From Ficedula albicollis (taxonomy: Eukaryota; Chordata; Aves; Passeriformes; Muscicapidae), in assembly GCF_000247815.1 (NCBI RefSeq), contig NC_021674.1:6031738-6095737 (forward strand): 64,000 nt of DNA, in the 5' to 3' direction. The notes under the pieces were generated by a model. The model searched no databases and had not been told where the DNA came from. It saw only the letters and a list, made by a program, of their open reading frames with translations. Below are positions 50,601 to 63,993 of the stretch, piece after piece; position 1 is the stretch's first letter; each line of letters opens with the position of its first letter. Position numbers and translations under genes: made by a program.

Positions 50601-53600
50601 TGTGAATTGATGCCACGATTTTTCAGGTTTTCATGGATTTTTGAATTATAGTGGATCACCAGTAACTGCTGATTATGGCTTTGCAGTGCAGAATTTTAAG
50701 AAGAAACAAAGCAAAAATGAGGTTTCATGTAAGATCAAGCCCGAGCTGCATTCAGTCAGATTCAAGGGAGGCTGATGAAGTGTTCTGGAGGAGCTTATTT
50801 CTACCCATGATGAGCTGCTCAGTTGATTGAATAGGTGATTCAGTTCCTGACAGCTGTCAATCTTTATGTTTGCTTCTGAGCTTCTGGTTTGCCTCATTCA
50901 TCTTAATCTCTGATTTTCTTTTCAGATTTTTTTGGCTTCATCTTCTGTGCTCATTTCCATTCTGGTCTCTGTGTTGTCTCTTCCTTTTGCATGGCAAACC
51001 TTTCATCGCTTTCCTGGAGTCCCCTCCACATGCAAAGATTAAAGCAGGCTGCTGGTTTTAAATTCTAATTTAAAAAAAAAACAACCAAAAAACAGAATCT
51101 GCAGGGGAGATGTTATATTCTAAAATCTTAAAAAGCAGTCCAAAGATAAGTAGTGAACTTCCCTTTTTCCATAATGGCTAGGATAAGACAGTGAGAGATA
51201 TATAAAAGATACCTCAGTTGGCAAGTGGCTGGTCAAAAATTGAGATGAAAATGTCAGAATGAATATGTATGTATCTGTCCAAACAAATCTTTAAATGTGC
51301 TTTCACCATCTCCTAAATTGAATACCACTGAATTTTTTTTTCTAGGGGAAGAGAAAAACTCAACAGGAGAGGAATGTCTTTTAAATTTTCTCAGAATTTA
51401 TTCTGAATTAATTTTTTTTTTTTTGTACACGCAGAACCTACTCCCCAGCTTATGAATAAAGTATTGTTTTTGTTGTATCCAGTGGTAAATTATGAATAGG
51501 AATGCCTAAAAAATAGAAAGCTACAGTAGGTTCCAGACTGTTGACTGAAATTAAAGATGTTTAATACTTCATTTATTATAGACTGACTCTCCAAGTATTG
51601 TAGTTGACTAACCTTGGAGTTTTTGAAAAGAATTAAAATTACATACATCGTGCTGTTTATTGAACTGAAAGTCAATTGCATTGTTTGTATAGATACACTG
51701 CTTAATGTAAATACATTTTAAAACTGAAATAAGGTTACTCCAGTGCTGGATCACTGAAGCCAGGAGGCCTCGAGCCTATCCTCAGATGTGCTGCAGTTTT
51801 GGGACCTGTTGTGTCAGTCTGTCGGTGTTTGTGTCCCTGGCACAGGAACATGTGAGTAGTGCAGGAACTGAAGTAGCTGACTGATAAATTGTCATAAAGG
51901 AATAGCATGCAAGTAATTATGAGTGCCTATGTTTAAGCTAATTTTTTTAGTAATATTTTACTCACTATTCTGCATGAAATTCTCATGTTCTTGAAGGGAT
52001 CTGGTCTTAAAAGTCTGTCCATTTAAAGTCTGCCCACTGTAATCATTTAAAGAGAAAAGACTGTCCTTTCTGTTGCTGTGCACAGCAGATTGGGTGAAGT
52101 GTAGTTGAAGTTCAGCAAAGTTTTTCATACCTCAGAAATACTTGGCCTGGTTCTGATTTATAGAAGATGAAATTACCAGTCACACACACACAGAAAACAC
52201 CCCAAGTGCTGTATTTGCTCAAAAATCAAGTATGCAATTTAAAAATAATATTTGAGTTCTGTTGTGAGCGTGACAGTATTTCAGAATTAGTGGAAAGCTC
52301 TTGTGCCTGTGGAAGCTTTGAAATGGGAAAGGAGATTTTATCTCTTCTATTCTGATGCTCATGTGCTCCTCTGTGTCAGATCTGCAAATGTTTTGGATCC
52401 AGTACTGTGTGTTGCTACGTGGCACAGATGATAAAAGATGAATTTTCCCTGTTCCTCTAAATGATTTTGTTTGTGGTTGATCCATGTGTAGTGATGACTC
52501 TTTTTTCTGGGGGTGGTGTGATGCTGGGGAGGAGGAGAGGTGCTAAATTCAGGTTTATAAACTGAATAATAAAAGATGTTCACACCTTCAAAAATGTAAT
52601 CAAAATGGTAGTTTGGCCAAAAGTGTGGTAGTTTTGCAAGTTTTTCCAACATGTTTATTCAAGAGTAAAGGGAGCTTTTTTCTCTCTGTGTGAAAATCAT
52701 TAAAACACAGGATGATGTACAACTGGGGCTGCTTTCCTGTACGTGGCTATAGACCATGGTTTTGCAGTACATGATGCTGTTTGCTGAAAGGACAGGCACA
52801 GGCACAAAGGGTTGGAATGGATTTATGGACTCTTCCAATCTAACCATGTGTTCAGTTAGGTCAGTTTGCTTGGGGTAGACTCTAGTCCAGCTTCCAATGG
52901 CTCTCAGGATGGAGATTCTACAACCTGTCTGAGCCATCTTCTAGTACTTAACTGCCCAAATGATGCCTTATGTTTTATTGGAATTTCCAGTTAATGGAAA
53001 TCTAAGATGGCAGGTGCCAGGACATTGTGTGGAGGATAGATAAACGTGCACTGGAGTGTTTCTTAGTAGTGCAGTTTACTCTGTGTGGTGTGTGACATTT
53101 TTTTGCTGGGGTAATGAGGTAAATGCTTTGACATTCTGTATTCTGCATCTGCTCTTTTGGCTTCTTTGTTGTGGAGGGAAAGATTGGTTGGACTCTGGCT
53201 AAGCTGACAAGAAACATAATGTGCTGTTTATTCCTGAAGGCTTGAGCACTGGGGCTCAGGAATCCTGCATCAGTCCTTAACATATGCCTGCAAAAATCCG
53301 GGTGTTTGAGTGATAGGATCCACTGATCATCAGTCTGAGGGATTTTGTTGCCTGCACTATCTGTGACAGTCATCAATTGTCAGATCAGATTGTGTTCCTG
53401 CCATAGATGCTGCTTCTCCACACTCCCATTTTTTAAGCCCAGACCATCTCTGTGCATGTGTTTATAGCAAGATCTTGGTTTTTGCTATCAATATGCGCTG
53501 TGTGTTTTCATGAAACTGCATTTCCACAGTTCTCAAATCTCTTGAGCTTGCTGTGGAGGAAACCTCTGTTCTCAATCTCATGCTTTAGGATGAAACATGT

Positions 53601-55318
53601 TAGTAAGGTAAGATCCATCTTGCTTCCTCTTATATGTCTAACCTTTAAACACCTGAATGTGAGCTACATGTCTCTCAGGTTACAATCAATGGAGAGAAAT
53701 AAATCACAGAAAGAGATTCAGCTTGATTAAATTAGGAACTGAGGATAAGTTAGAGTAATTGCTGTCTTAAGCCGTTTATTCCTTTCCATTGTCTGTAGGA
53801 AGCTCTGACAGTTAAATGTGAGCTGATTGCGTTAATCCGTGGAAACCTTACCTGAGGTGACTGAAATCCCACCTTCCTGCTATTGTACCACACTTCATAT
53901 GTTCTGCTTGCTTAATCATGGATGCTGCTGTAGCAGACAGCCGTTCTGCCTGTTTAATGTCACAAATTCAGTGCCCGATACGCTTTGGAAAGAGATTTTG
54001 GGGTGAGCGACGTGTTACCATTTAAATGTTTAAACGTATTTTGATGTGACAGCTATGTTGTCTAACTAGAGATCAGTATTTTATGAGTTCTGAGAAGGAT
54101 GCAGCATTGCATAAAGGTAGCTGACAGCTTGTGCATGCTGCTCTGGAATTTCCAGACACAAAGACTATGCAAATGTTGACAAGGTATAAAAATAAGTACT
54201 TGTGAAGTATTGTACTCAGTTTGGATAATAGTAAGACTGGTTTTAGCCAAGCTGTTTCCCCTGGTGGCCAGCACTCAGGTGTCTGGGAAGCCACCAGGTG
54301 ACCTCCAAGAAGAAGACGTGGGGTTTTTTGTTTGCTTGGTGCTTTGTGGCTTTTGCCTTTTTTTTCTTTTTTCTTTTTTTCTTTTTCGTTTTAGGCAGCT
54401 AAACCATCTGAACTGTTGGCATGAGCTGTCAGAAAAATCCTTCTTTGAAACATGGAGAGTGACTAGTATTTTCGACTTAGGAGTAAAGGCAGAAATAAAA
54501 CTTAATGTAGAAGCCTGAATCTATGACAAGTTTGTTAGCATGGGTTTTTTCATAATACTATCAACTTTGTGGATTGATGGCATGGAAACTGTTTTGTCTA
54601 AGAAGTGAAAAATTAGATGACCAGTTGTTCCTGAGAGGTAAAAAGAAGATGCACCTGACACTTAAAATTTATGGGATAATTCCCTGCAAATGCTGGACTT
54701 GAGCTGAATACATGTGCTTTGAGATTGGGGTAAAGTTGTGGCAACACTCAATTGTTCAGGAGCTTCTTACTTGTGGTTGGGATTTGATGTTTATTTTAGA
54801 GCTCTTCAAGAACATGATAGTATTTGGAAGATACTTTAACAGCAAGTGAGGCTGTCACATATACATGATAAAATACATTTTATTTTGTGCTTTTGCAGTT
54901 CACCAAATGGATAACCCTGTGCTAAGTGTAGAATTTATAGGTAGAAAATCACTGGGAGAATATAGCTCAATATTCAGAAATATGCTGTCTATAAAGGCAA
55001 TGAAAACACGTCTCAGCACTCGGAATGGCATTCATTCATTCATTCTTCATCACCAGCTATTGTGATGAAAGGAACTTTAGCAAAATACTCCAGCATTTGA
55101 TTTTTCCATATCAGACTATAAGGCCCCTGAAAGTTCTATGTAATTTTTTTTTTTTTGAGTTTTCCATTCTGTCTTCAATAACTTACAAGTGTTGTCTTTC
55201 TTTCCCTCATGCATGTTTTCTTTTGCCAAGATGGAAGTGTTGTGCTCTCAAAATGTTAACCTTTCCAACATAACATCCCTGTGAGATATTCATGCATGAA
55301 TACTGTCTCAGTCTTCAG

Positions 55319-55448
55319 GGATGTTATTCCCCTGGAGCTACAGGAGGATATTGTAGGAGCTTGGACTAAAGCTCTGGAGTCCCTTGCTGGAAAGCTCGTG
55401 CTCAGGGAGGTGGATGATGCTGTTCTAGGCAGTGACAGGCTTTTTGGG
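55319..55448 (+). other. Speculative unannotated exon (130 bases)
   Basis: CTCAGTCTTCAG resembles an acceptor (AG at 55317-55318) and GGG|GTGAGT is a strong donor (GT at 55449-55450). The 130 bases between stay open in one frame for 43 codons, GC content is higher than the surroundings, and the predicted peptide is acidic, leucine-rich and helix-like (begins DVIPLELQEDIVGAWTKALE). I do not recognise any family and it does not match MACROD2 as I know it. It could equally be chance or a lncRNA exon. Confidence 0.15.
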
Positions 55449-56612
55449 GTGAGTCAGGAAGTACTGGTCGCATGAGAAATGTTTAGACTAGGAACAACTC
55501 CAATCAAACAGATCTCTAGGGATATAACTTGTCATGTTTCTGAACAAAGAATGATCAAACAAAAGCTTACAGTGAGGTCTTAATTCAGTCCATGACAAAG
55601 CATTCTCTGGCTTCACTGAGGTCAGATTACATTTTGAGTATCAAAAACCTGTCTACAAATTCCTATCTTTTAATGCATTTTTTAAAGTAAATTATAATAA
55701 TTAATGTATTTCTATTGGCATAACAATATAAATTAGGGGTTGAAACGATGAATAACTTTTCCATTGTACATTAATATTTAACTGACTCCAGAGATTTTTG
55801 TCTATGTAATAAGTGAAAAGTGTTGTCTGAAAGATTCAACTTGGGATCTTCATAGTTACCAACTGTAAGTTTTCTATACTGTATTTAATACTGAAAGAGG
55901 CGTCCTAAAGTAATTTTAAGTAACATCAGAATTTTGCAGTGTCCTTTAAACATCTTCAGTGATGTAAGAGAGTGACCTTTCCATGCTTGAAAAAAAAAAA
56001 AGAAAGAAATAATTGCCTTCTACAGGAGAGCAAATTCTGTGTACTATTTAAGTGTTAAAAAGTCACCCAGGTAGGAGAGGCATCTTTATCCTCTTGATCT
56101 GCAAAGATAAATGTAAACATTCCAACTGCAGGCTCTTTGAGTTAGGGTAGCAACTGTTTAGACCTTCTCAAATAAAAAGATGCTGAAGCACACTGTCTTA
56201 CAATTATTCCATTCTGACTTTGAGTGATTCAAGCAAATACTTTTATTAAAAATTCAAGTGTCAGTTTTGATGTTTAGCTTTTTTATTGGTTCTTTAAAAC
56301 TTGAGGCTCATGGTAGTGCCTTTCAGATGATTTTGATTTACCTATTGGTAGATTTACTTTAGTGAAAAGAAGTATGTAGTCCTTTCAAACAAAAGAAATA
56401 TCAGAGATGATTTTTTATTTGCTAGCTGAGCAGAAGAAGAAAGCATAAACACATTGGTATATTCACTCATTTTTCTGAGCAGTTCTGGCTGGTGAAGGCT
56501 ATGGTAGAAGGTTGGTCCACTATTCTTGGGGGGAAGTGTTGAACTTTGGGATCACCTAAGTTGCCTTTCCTCTCCCATACAGTCATTAACAATGTTGGGG
56601 CATTCTTTCATG

Positions 56613-56930
56613 CAATCATGGAACAGTTTGGGTTGGAAGGGACCTTTAAAGATCATCCAGTCCTAACCCTCTGCCACGGGCAGGGACACCTTTCACTAGA
56701 CCAGGTTGCTCAGAGCCCCATCCAACCTGGCCTTGAACATTTCTAAAGATGTGGTATCTCTAAGTTCTCTGGGCCGCTCGTTCCAGGGCCTCACCCCTGT
56801 CACAGGGAATTTCTACTTAGTAGCCTGTCTGACCCTACCTTCTGTCACTTTGAAGCCATTTCCCCTTGTGCTATCACTCCGTGCCCTTGCAAAAGTCCCT
56901 CTCCTGCTCTGTTGTATCCTCCTTTGGGAA
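56613..56930 (-). mobile_element. CR1 LINE 3' end (about 320 bases)
   Basis: Reverse-complement CR1 landmarks: GGGTTGGAAGGGACCTTTAA, GATCATCCAGTCCTAACCCT, AGACCAGGTTGCTCAGAGCC, CCAACCTGGCCTTGAACATT, TTTGAAGCCATTTCCCCTTG. The 3' terminus is at the left. It fades into unique DNA after about 56930. Confidence 0.95.
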
Positions 56931-59900
56931 TATTTGCCTATTTTCTGAAGTTCTTGGTTGTTTGTTTTAAGTGTAACCAATGGAAGCTTTCTCCTTCTGT
57001 TGCTAAGAGGAAAATGTTTACTTTTTACAGTGTTTCCATTTATCTCTTCAGCTCTTGCCTGGGGGGGGTGTGTATGTGTATATTCTTTTGCTGATATGAA
57101 TTATATTTTCTGTCTGCAGATCATAAGTTTTTTTGAAAGCGAAACAAAATGATTAAACTGAAGGCAACTATATTATTTGAAGCTGCTGTATGTGTTTATC
57201 CTCATAGTGCTTAATCCTTGACTTTGCCTCAGGCTACTAACCCTAGCTGGTTATTAATTCCTTAAAAATGCCCTGAGCCAACATTGTTGCTGTTATAACT
57301 TGTTTGGGGCTGAAATGAAGTTGACGTTTTTCTTCGCTACAGCATCTTCTCGCTGTAATGTCACGGGATCAATTGGTTTCAGCAGTGCTGCTATTTCACC
57401 ATGTGCCTCAAAAAATTTATTTCGTGTAGAGCATCTGTTTAAGACTTCTCAAGCTAACGTTTAGTCTACCAGGCATGTAACCTATTTTAATGAAAGGGTG
57501 TCAGATCTTTTGGAAGTACTCTCACTATGCAGATCCTCAGTGGCCTATTATGAAGAAATCCGTGGTTTCACTTAGTGAAACAAAACAAAACCCTTCGGCA
57601 GGATTAGAAACTTAGGCCATTGTGGTGTGGGGAGAGGACAACTGTGAAATTGGGGTGAAATACAATATGGTTTGAAATGCTATAAACTTATTTTTGTATA
57701 CATTTTAGGGATTATTTAATAAACTACTTAAGAAATGTTGGCCTGGCATGCATGTGTCTGAGATATTCCTCTTCTGAAAATGCAGCTGAGCTTCTTCCAG
57801 GCTGGAGTTTCGATTTTTCTGTTCTGATAGAAGCCTTCCTGTAAAATTCAAAATGCTGTAAAGTTACAGATTGGCTTCAGGAGCAGCAAAACACCTTGGC
57901 AAATTATCTCCTGAAATGCAGTTGAGATGTCCTGGTACATTCCACTGCCAAGGGAAGCTTCTGCACCAGCAGGTGTGGCTGTGTGAAAGCCTGGCCAGCG
58001 AAGGAGAAGGAGCAGTGTGCCTCTGCCAAAAACCCACCTCACTGTGGTTTTGTGCATCTACACTTTATTCTTCATGTTAAGCAACTCTATCTTTGAGGGT
58101 TCTCTGAGACACACTCTTGTTTTTTTTTGAATAAGGTAAAATTTCTTTTAAAGCAGTAGGATCACTTAAACACCTTCCAAAAATTGCCACCCTACACCTT
58201 TTTTCCTCCCCTCTAAATTTTTCATTATGAAGGAAGTTTTGTCTCCAAGTTTCTATTTCAGAAATGGGTGACTTTAAAGACTATGGCAGAAATCACATCC
58301 CAAACCACTTCTGCTACCTTCCAGGAAATCTTCCCAGCAGATGCCTTGGGGGAAAAATAATTTGATGGAAAAAGAGCAACAGAAGGAGATCATCCATTAC
58401 CAAGAGCAATATTTAGCAGTCTACTCCTCACTTCTGAGGACAGAAGTCCAAAATATAGAAGGCCTTTAAGGTTTCTGGGGTGTCCAGCCTCCAGAGCATC
58501 TTCCAAATTTTGTTACAGACCAGGCAGATTACACTGTTTCTAATCCTTGTGTGCGGGACAATACAGAATGTTATTTCAGTGCATCTTTGTATCAACATAT
58601 AAAGAAGACTTCAGTATTTGAATAATAAAATGTCAACTTTTAGACCAAAATGTTACATTTATTATGTTTCATTGACCGATTTGCATCACGTCAGTGTAAA
58701 GCTTCCTCCCTTCTCATAGTGCCAGAAATGATTCAGTTTACCATTTAAATAGTAGTTAATCATTACAGATAATTAAAGCAAAGCCTGTGTGAAGAATGTT
58801 GAAAATCTGTGAATATTAAGGCCTGAAATAATTTTATGCAAGATTTCTGTCATTAATATAATATGAATTAATTTCATCCATGCTAAACAACTTCATTAAC
58901 TATAAACTTGCTATCTCACCATTTTCCCTGTAATGACACTTGTGGGAGACAAAGTTAACAAGATGATGAGTGGAGGCAAGTGGTGTCCCCATGGCCTGGG
59001 AGTTCCAAGGCAGCTAGTTTTGAGTCAGTGGTTATAAATTATACTTCTATGTTTGTTTTAAATATAATATTTATAATGTTTTTCCGTGATCATATAATAA
59101 CTTACTGAAGTCGCAATGTGAGATGCATAACACTCGTGGTATGTAAAACATTCCAGAAATTAAATGGAGACTTCCAGCTGCCTTTTCTCCAGGGAGGGAA
59201 GTGTGTCTCCTTTGGGAACTGCATGAATTTTCCTTAGACCTGTGAAGTTTATGTGTTACATGGGAGGAGAAGAGAAGGTTCAAGGCTGGATCTGTAATGC
59301 TTCCTGAAATTCCCTTTTGGAGCTGCTTCTGCCACTGCTGTTCTGCAGCAAACTTTCTCTTTGGATGATTGTGATCCCAAAGCAAGTGGTGCTGGGAAAG
59401 CCTGGATCAATGTTATACAGTCTATAAAAGCAGTGGAGAAGCTTATTTAGAGAAGTGCTGGTTCTCATGCTTTAAAAGCTAGGAATTAAATGCTGGAAAT
59501 GAAAGATGTTAAAGTAGGACAGATTTAGTTTCTGTGTTGAACTTGGTTCTTCTGGCTGCACAGAGAAATCTGTGAAGATTTTGAACATTGAGCAGAATTT
59601 GGCTTGGCATCAAGGCAGTCTGGATGTTGAATCAAGGGAGGCTGATCTGGTTTCAGCAGAGTTCCCTGCTGCAAATTGAGGTTCATCTCCCTGAAACGTG
59701 CAGCACAGGCTGTGGTGAGGGAGGGAATTAGCAAAGGGTTAAGAAGCGCGCGTGGTTGAGGAGAACAGCTAAAATTTTCAGAGCGCTTCTTGTGTTTTCA
59801 GAGGCGCATTTGCGGCGCTGAGGCTGGCGCAGGAGAAGGCAGGGAGCTCATGGCAAGCCAGCAGCTCATCCCAGCTTCACAACGTGACCAAATTCTGCCG

Positions 59901-62900
59901 GCGGCTGGGGCGGGGGCATGCGGTGCATTAAGGATCTGCTAGTCAGGGGGAAAAAAAAAAAGCAAGTGATTTCAGTCCCATCCCCCCCTTATCTTGCACT
60001 GCCCCTCTCCGTGCCCTTGCTTCACGCACAGCCCTGGAGGCACAATCTGGTTGTTTCAAGAGGAGCTCTGATCTGGAAAACATCCCCTTTCTTACTCCAC
60101 GGTGCTGCCAAAGATTATTGAAAGCCACTATCTGCTGACTCCAGCGACAATTTCTAATAAGTTTCCCATCACCAATTTCTATGGTGATGCATGAACAAAA
60201 AAGAACACAGCTTGACTTTCAGCTCTGGAGCTATTTTTACAAGGCTGGCTCTTAAAGACAAAAGAAAACATTTTCTTTCTAAACTGAGCATATTTGACAC
60301 TGAAGGTCAGTCAGAGATAATATGACCAGAACTCTGGTGTTTATGCACTCATTTGCTTATAGAGCAAATTAAATGATTTAATGACCTGATGACTTCCTCT
60401 TCTATCATCCCTAAATGAAATATAACCCTCTTCACCCCTTCGTGCGCCTCTCAGCCCATTTAAAGATCTTTTAAGGGGTTTTTTGGCCATGAAATAGGCA
60501 CCTTCCATTACCCTTACCAGGTGCAGCAACTGGAATTCCTGAAATGAGATTCAGGGGCGTTGTGTGATTGCTCCTGCCATTATGCAGATGGTAATTTCTT
60601 CCCATGCTAATTATTATCAACCAGCTAAGGGAAAGATTAAAAAGCACTGTGTTCCTCAACCCCCTCTTTTTATTTTTCCCCCCCCATTATATTCTCTGAA
60701 AGGAAAAAATAATCCTGAAAACCAGTTAGTCAGGGAAATGCAGAGAGTGAGTATCTGCTCAGAGCCTCACGTGAACCTGGCCGTCCTCTGAGGACAGGGA
60801 GAGGGAGGGAGTGAGGGGGAGAGAGAGGTGTGGATGCTTTTATCAGAAGGTGCTTTTCTCACGGTGTCCAAGATAAAGGGACTGACATTCTTGCAGTGCT
60901 CTAGTGGGGGTGGAAGAGTAACAGGATCCTGAATTAGGTGGTTCAGTAATGTGCCTATTTTTTCCAGTCCATGTAGTTCTGCCTAGTGCCTCAGGCTTCT
61001 GGAATGGTGTTTTTGTGCCACTTAAGGTCTTAGATTCGTACTTTGCAAACCAGACAAGATGCAAGGCATGTAATTTCTTCATCCTCACCCTGTTTCCCTG
61101 TTTTTTTGGGTTTCTTTTAATACTAAGTTCAGCCCAACTGATGGTTTTGATTTTGGGGAATTTTTTCTTGGTTTTTTGGTTGTTGTTTGGTTGGTTGTTG
61201 TTGTTGGTTTTTTAATTTTTATTTTTTAATCGGCCTAATTGTGACATTCTGTGATGAATTTTACTTGGATGGAAATGTAGCAGATAGTGTATTGAGATCC
61301 TGATTTTTTTTTTTTGAGTTTACAGTCTTTTTTCCAATGTGGGCTGTGGTTTCATTACAGTAAGTTCCTGCTTTGGATGCAGGGACTTACGTCAGATTCA
61401 CCAGCTGCTGCTCTCTCAAAATAGGCAGCGTGCCAGTACCAAGGATTAGCTGGGTTACTGTTTGTCCCACCAGTTGTTTTTAAAATCTTTAACTGTGCAG
61501 AAACACCCCTGCATGCCATCCCTGCAACTCAGTGCCTGATGCCTTCTGTTCCCACCCTCCTTTTAAATTTCCTTCCCCAAGTCATCTATTTTGCTTGCAT
61601 TTTTTTGATTCTATAACTTGATTTGGGAAACACTTTTTTCAGTGTATTTGTGTTTTCTTATAAGCTAGCAAGCTTTCATATAAATACCTTTCTTGTCTTA
61701 GGTGAAGGCTTTTTGGGAATGAGTTTCCTCTGTATATCACTGTGGCTGCAGCATTAAGATACTGTCATTAAAATGCTTATCACAGGGGTGAATGACTCGC
61801 TTTCCAATAACCCTGGAGGAGAAAGCAGCAGCAGTAAGCAATGCTCACCTAAACCACAGTTTACTTGACTTGTGGAACAATTTTGTCAATAAAATTACCT
61901 CTATGCTACAAGAGCCATGGCTTGGAGACCACGGCTTTGTGCGAGTTCTTCTCAGTCCATCAACTTCACTAATAAAGCTGAACTGAAATCATAAACTGGT
62001 TCCTAAATTAAGCTCAGAGTTGAGCAGCACGGCTGTATTCCAGGGAGCAGCCAGGGATTTGATTTGCCTTGCAGGGGTTGCCTCAAGTACCAAGTGTGTG
62101 TATTTCCCTGGAGGAGCTGAGGCTGTGGCTGCAGGAACCCGGGGCTGGGCATCCCTGTGCCGGTGTTGGGAGCAGAGATACACCCCTGGTACTGTTGGTG
62201 CACTATTTCTGCACTCCCATGAGAGCCTCTTGGGACTTAGCCTGGGTTTCTTTCTCCTAAGATGCTTCTGCAGCCTTCAACTTTCCCCCTTGTCCAAGTT
62301 AATCGTGACAGTTTTGGAGCAGCCATGTCCTTTAGGGCAAATAGCAGGAAAGTTAAGGGAAGACCATGAACACTTTGATATATTTGCTGCTGTGCTCCCT
62401 GAAAAGATGACAGGTTTTAGCCTAAGTTCATAAAAGAAATCTGAATTGTAGCTGCAGCCCAAGCCAGAGCAGCCCGTCTGGAGATACAGGGTCTTTGTAC
62501 TTGTACCAAAGGTGATGGTATTGGGCCCAAATAAATGTGGGAGCTTTGGGGAACCAGGAGTTAAATGAAGCGAGACCGCAGGGCTGTTCCTCTGCTCCAG
62601 GGCAGCTGCTTCCTTCCAGGCTATGGGATTGAACTTCATTAACCACACTAGTTCTATCAGAGTGTGTTTTAAGATCTACAGAAGATTTATTCTTAAAGGG
62701 AAGAAGATGATTTTGAGGCCTGTAAGATAATGTGAGCATAGAGAAGAGCTGTGTGGCAGGAGCAAGAGAGTAGCTTGTCTGGGGGAGAAGAGACGACAGA
62801 TTTAAGAGGATGTTTTCCCCCTTTGCCTCTAAAACCTTTCCAGATAGAGGGTGGGTCTTCACTCTCAAACCCTGTTGTTTTTCCCCCCGCACTTGGTTTT

Positions 62901-63849
62901 GCCAGGTGGGTAACTCGTGATGAGAAGTGTCCCTTACATCCCCTTCAGTGTCCATCTTTGTTGCCAGCCATAAATGGAAGTGGGAAGCAGGGATATTTAG
63001 ACTGTTAATGTGTGTCCTGAATGAACATGTTTTGAAAAGCTTAGGTTCAGAACTCCCCTGGATGCTGCAGCTTTCATCAGCTCTTCAAAGTGTCTGGTGA
63101 GAGTGACCCAACTGCTGCTGCACTGCTGGTCTGCCCAAGCCATGTTGTTTCTCTTTAAAGAGCTTGTCTTTTGCCTTGACTCCCCACACTTGTCTCCAGC
63201 AAAGAACTCAGAAACATCATGAGGTGATATTTTTGGGAAAGACACTTTGTCAGCATTTGTCTAATGGATGTGTCCTATCCAGAGGACTGTGCATCAGGCC
63301 TCCATGAGTGCATCAGGCCCACTCAAACATACTTCTGCTGGATTTAGGATCACCTGAGGAAGCCATAATGAAAATAATGGGAGAGGAAGAAAAGGCATCC
63401 TAATTCTGATTTAGTTAATTTTTGTGCAGTTATAAAAGTGTATATGAGAGTTATGCCACTTAATTAATATGCACACACATTTTCAAAAGGCCTCATGTAA
63501 CTATCTGAAGGGAGCACAATGGTGGTCCGTGGGTGCAGCCTGGTTCAGGCCACCCTGCCCAGGATTCAGTGCTGGCCCATCAGAGAAGACACCAGATACT
63601 GTCAATAACTTGGCTGGGTAGCTGAAAGGCTTGGGCATCTTGTTACTACTTCCAAAGATTATTTTTAAATCTCTACATCTTTTAAATCTCTGCCAGTTTA
63701 AAGGTATCACCAGCATGTGCTGAATGCAGGACTTCAAAATACTCCGTTCTCTTTCCCCTGCCATTATTTCCGTCTTTGTTTTCCCTCTCCAGGTCTACAA
63801 CGTGAGCTGAAAAACTTGCTCTCATTAAAAATTTTATGAAATCTTCCCT
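56931..63849. other. Non-coding DNA to the last CR1 fragment
   Basis: No supported gene. Segments at 57.23-57.50 kb and 59.7-60.6 kb are richer in CpG and transcription-factor-like motifs than the background. Open frames of up to 175 codons (for example 62428-62955, minus) lack any family resemblance. Confidence 0.5.
59735..59935. promoter_or_regulatory. CpG-enriched island of about 200 bases with a GC box
   Basis: About 14 CpGs occur in 200 bases, including GAAGCGCGCGTGG, GGCGCATTTGCGGCGCTG and GCCGGCGGCTGGGGCGGGGG (Sp1-like), in an otherwise CpG-poor landscape. It could be a distal enhancer or an alternative first exon; no gene can be assigned. Confidence 0.3.
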
Positions 63850-63993
63850 GTGCCTGGAAGTGTTCAAGGTCAGGCTGTATGGGGCCCTGAGTAACCTGGC
63901 CAAGTGGAAGGTGTCCCTCCCCGTGCAAGGGGGATCAGAACAAGATGTTCTTTAGGGTACCTTCCACCCCAAAACATTGCATGGTCCTGTGAA
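63850..63993 (+). mobile_element. CR1 LINE 3'-end fragment
   Basis: GTGTTCAAGGTCAGGCTGTA, GGGCCCTGAGTAACCTGGCC, AAGTGGAAGGTGTCCCTCCC and TACCTTCCACCCCAAAACAT match the forward CR1 3' end, finishing near the window edge with a degenerate form of the terminal repeat. Confidence 0.9.

Larger units (their letters stand above)
43861..56612. other. Non-coding DNA between two CR1 fragments
   Basis: No supported gene. Besides repeats E1/E2 and (AT)13 there is a motif-rich segment at 46.13-46.52 kb and the speculative exon at 55.3 kb; a short (CA)6 lies at 52181-52192. Confidence 0.5.

Noticed and set aside
52790..52940. Possible ancient CR1 remnant (GGGTTGGAATGG...)
   Set aside because: Only one short stretch resembles CR1 and the following sequence does not continue the consensus.
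56546..56948. Plus-strand open frames over 56.5-56.9 kb
   Set aside because: They are translations of a CR1 fragment in the wrong orientation.
62428..62955. 175-codon minus-strand frame
   Set aside because: No domain, signal peptide or splice context; overlaps other chance frames in several phases.
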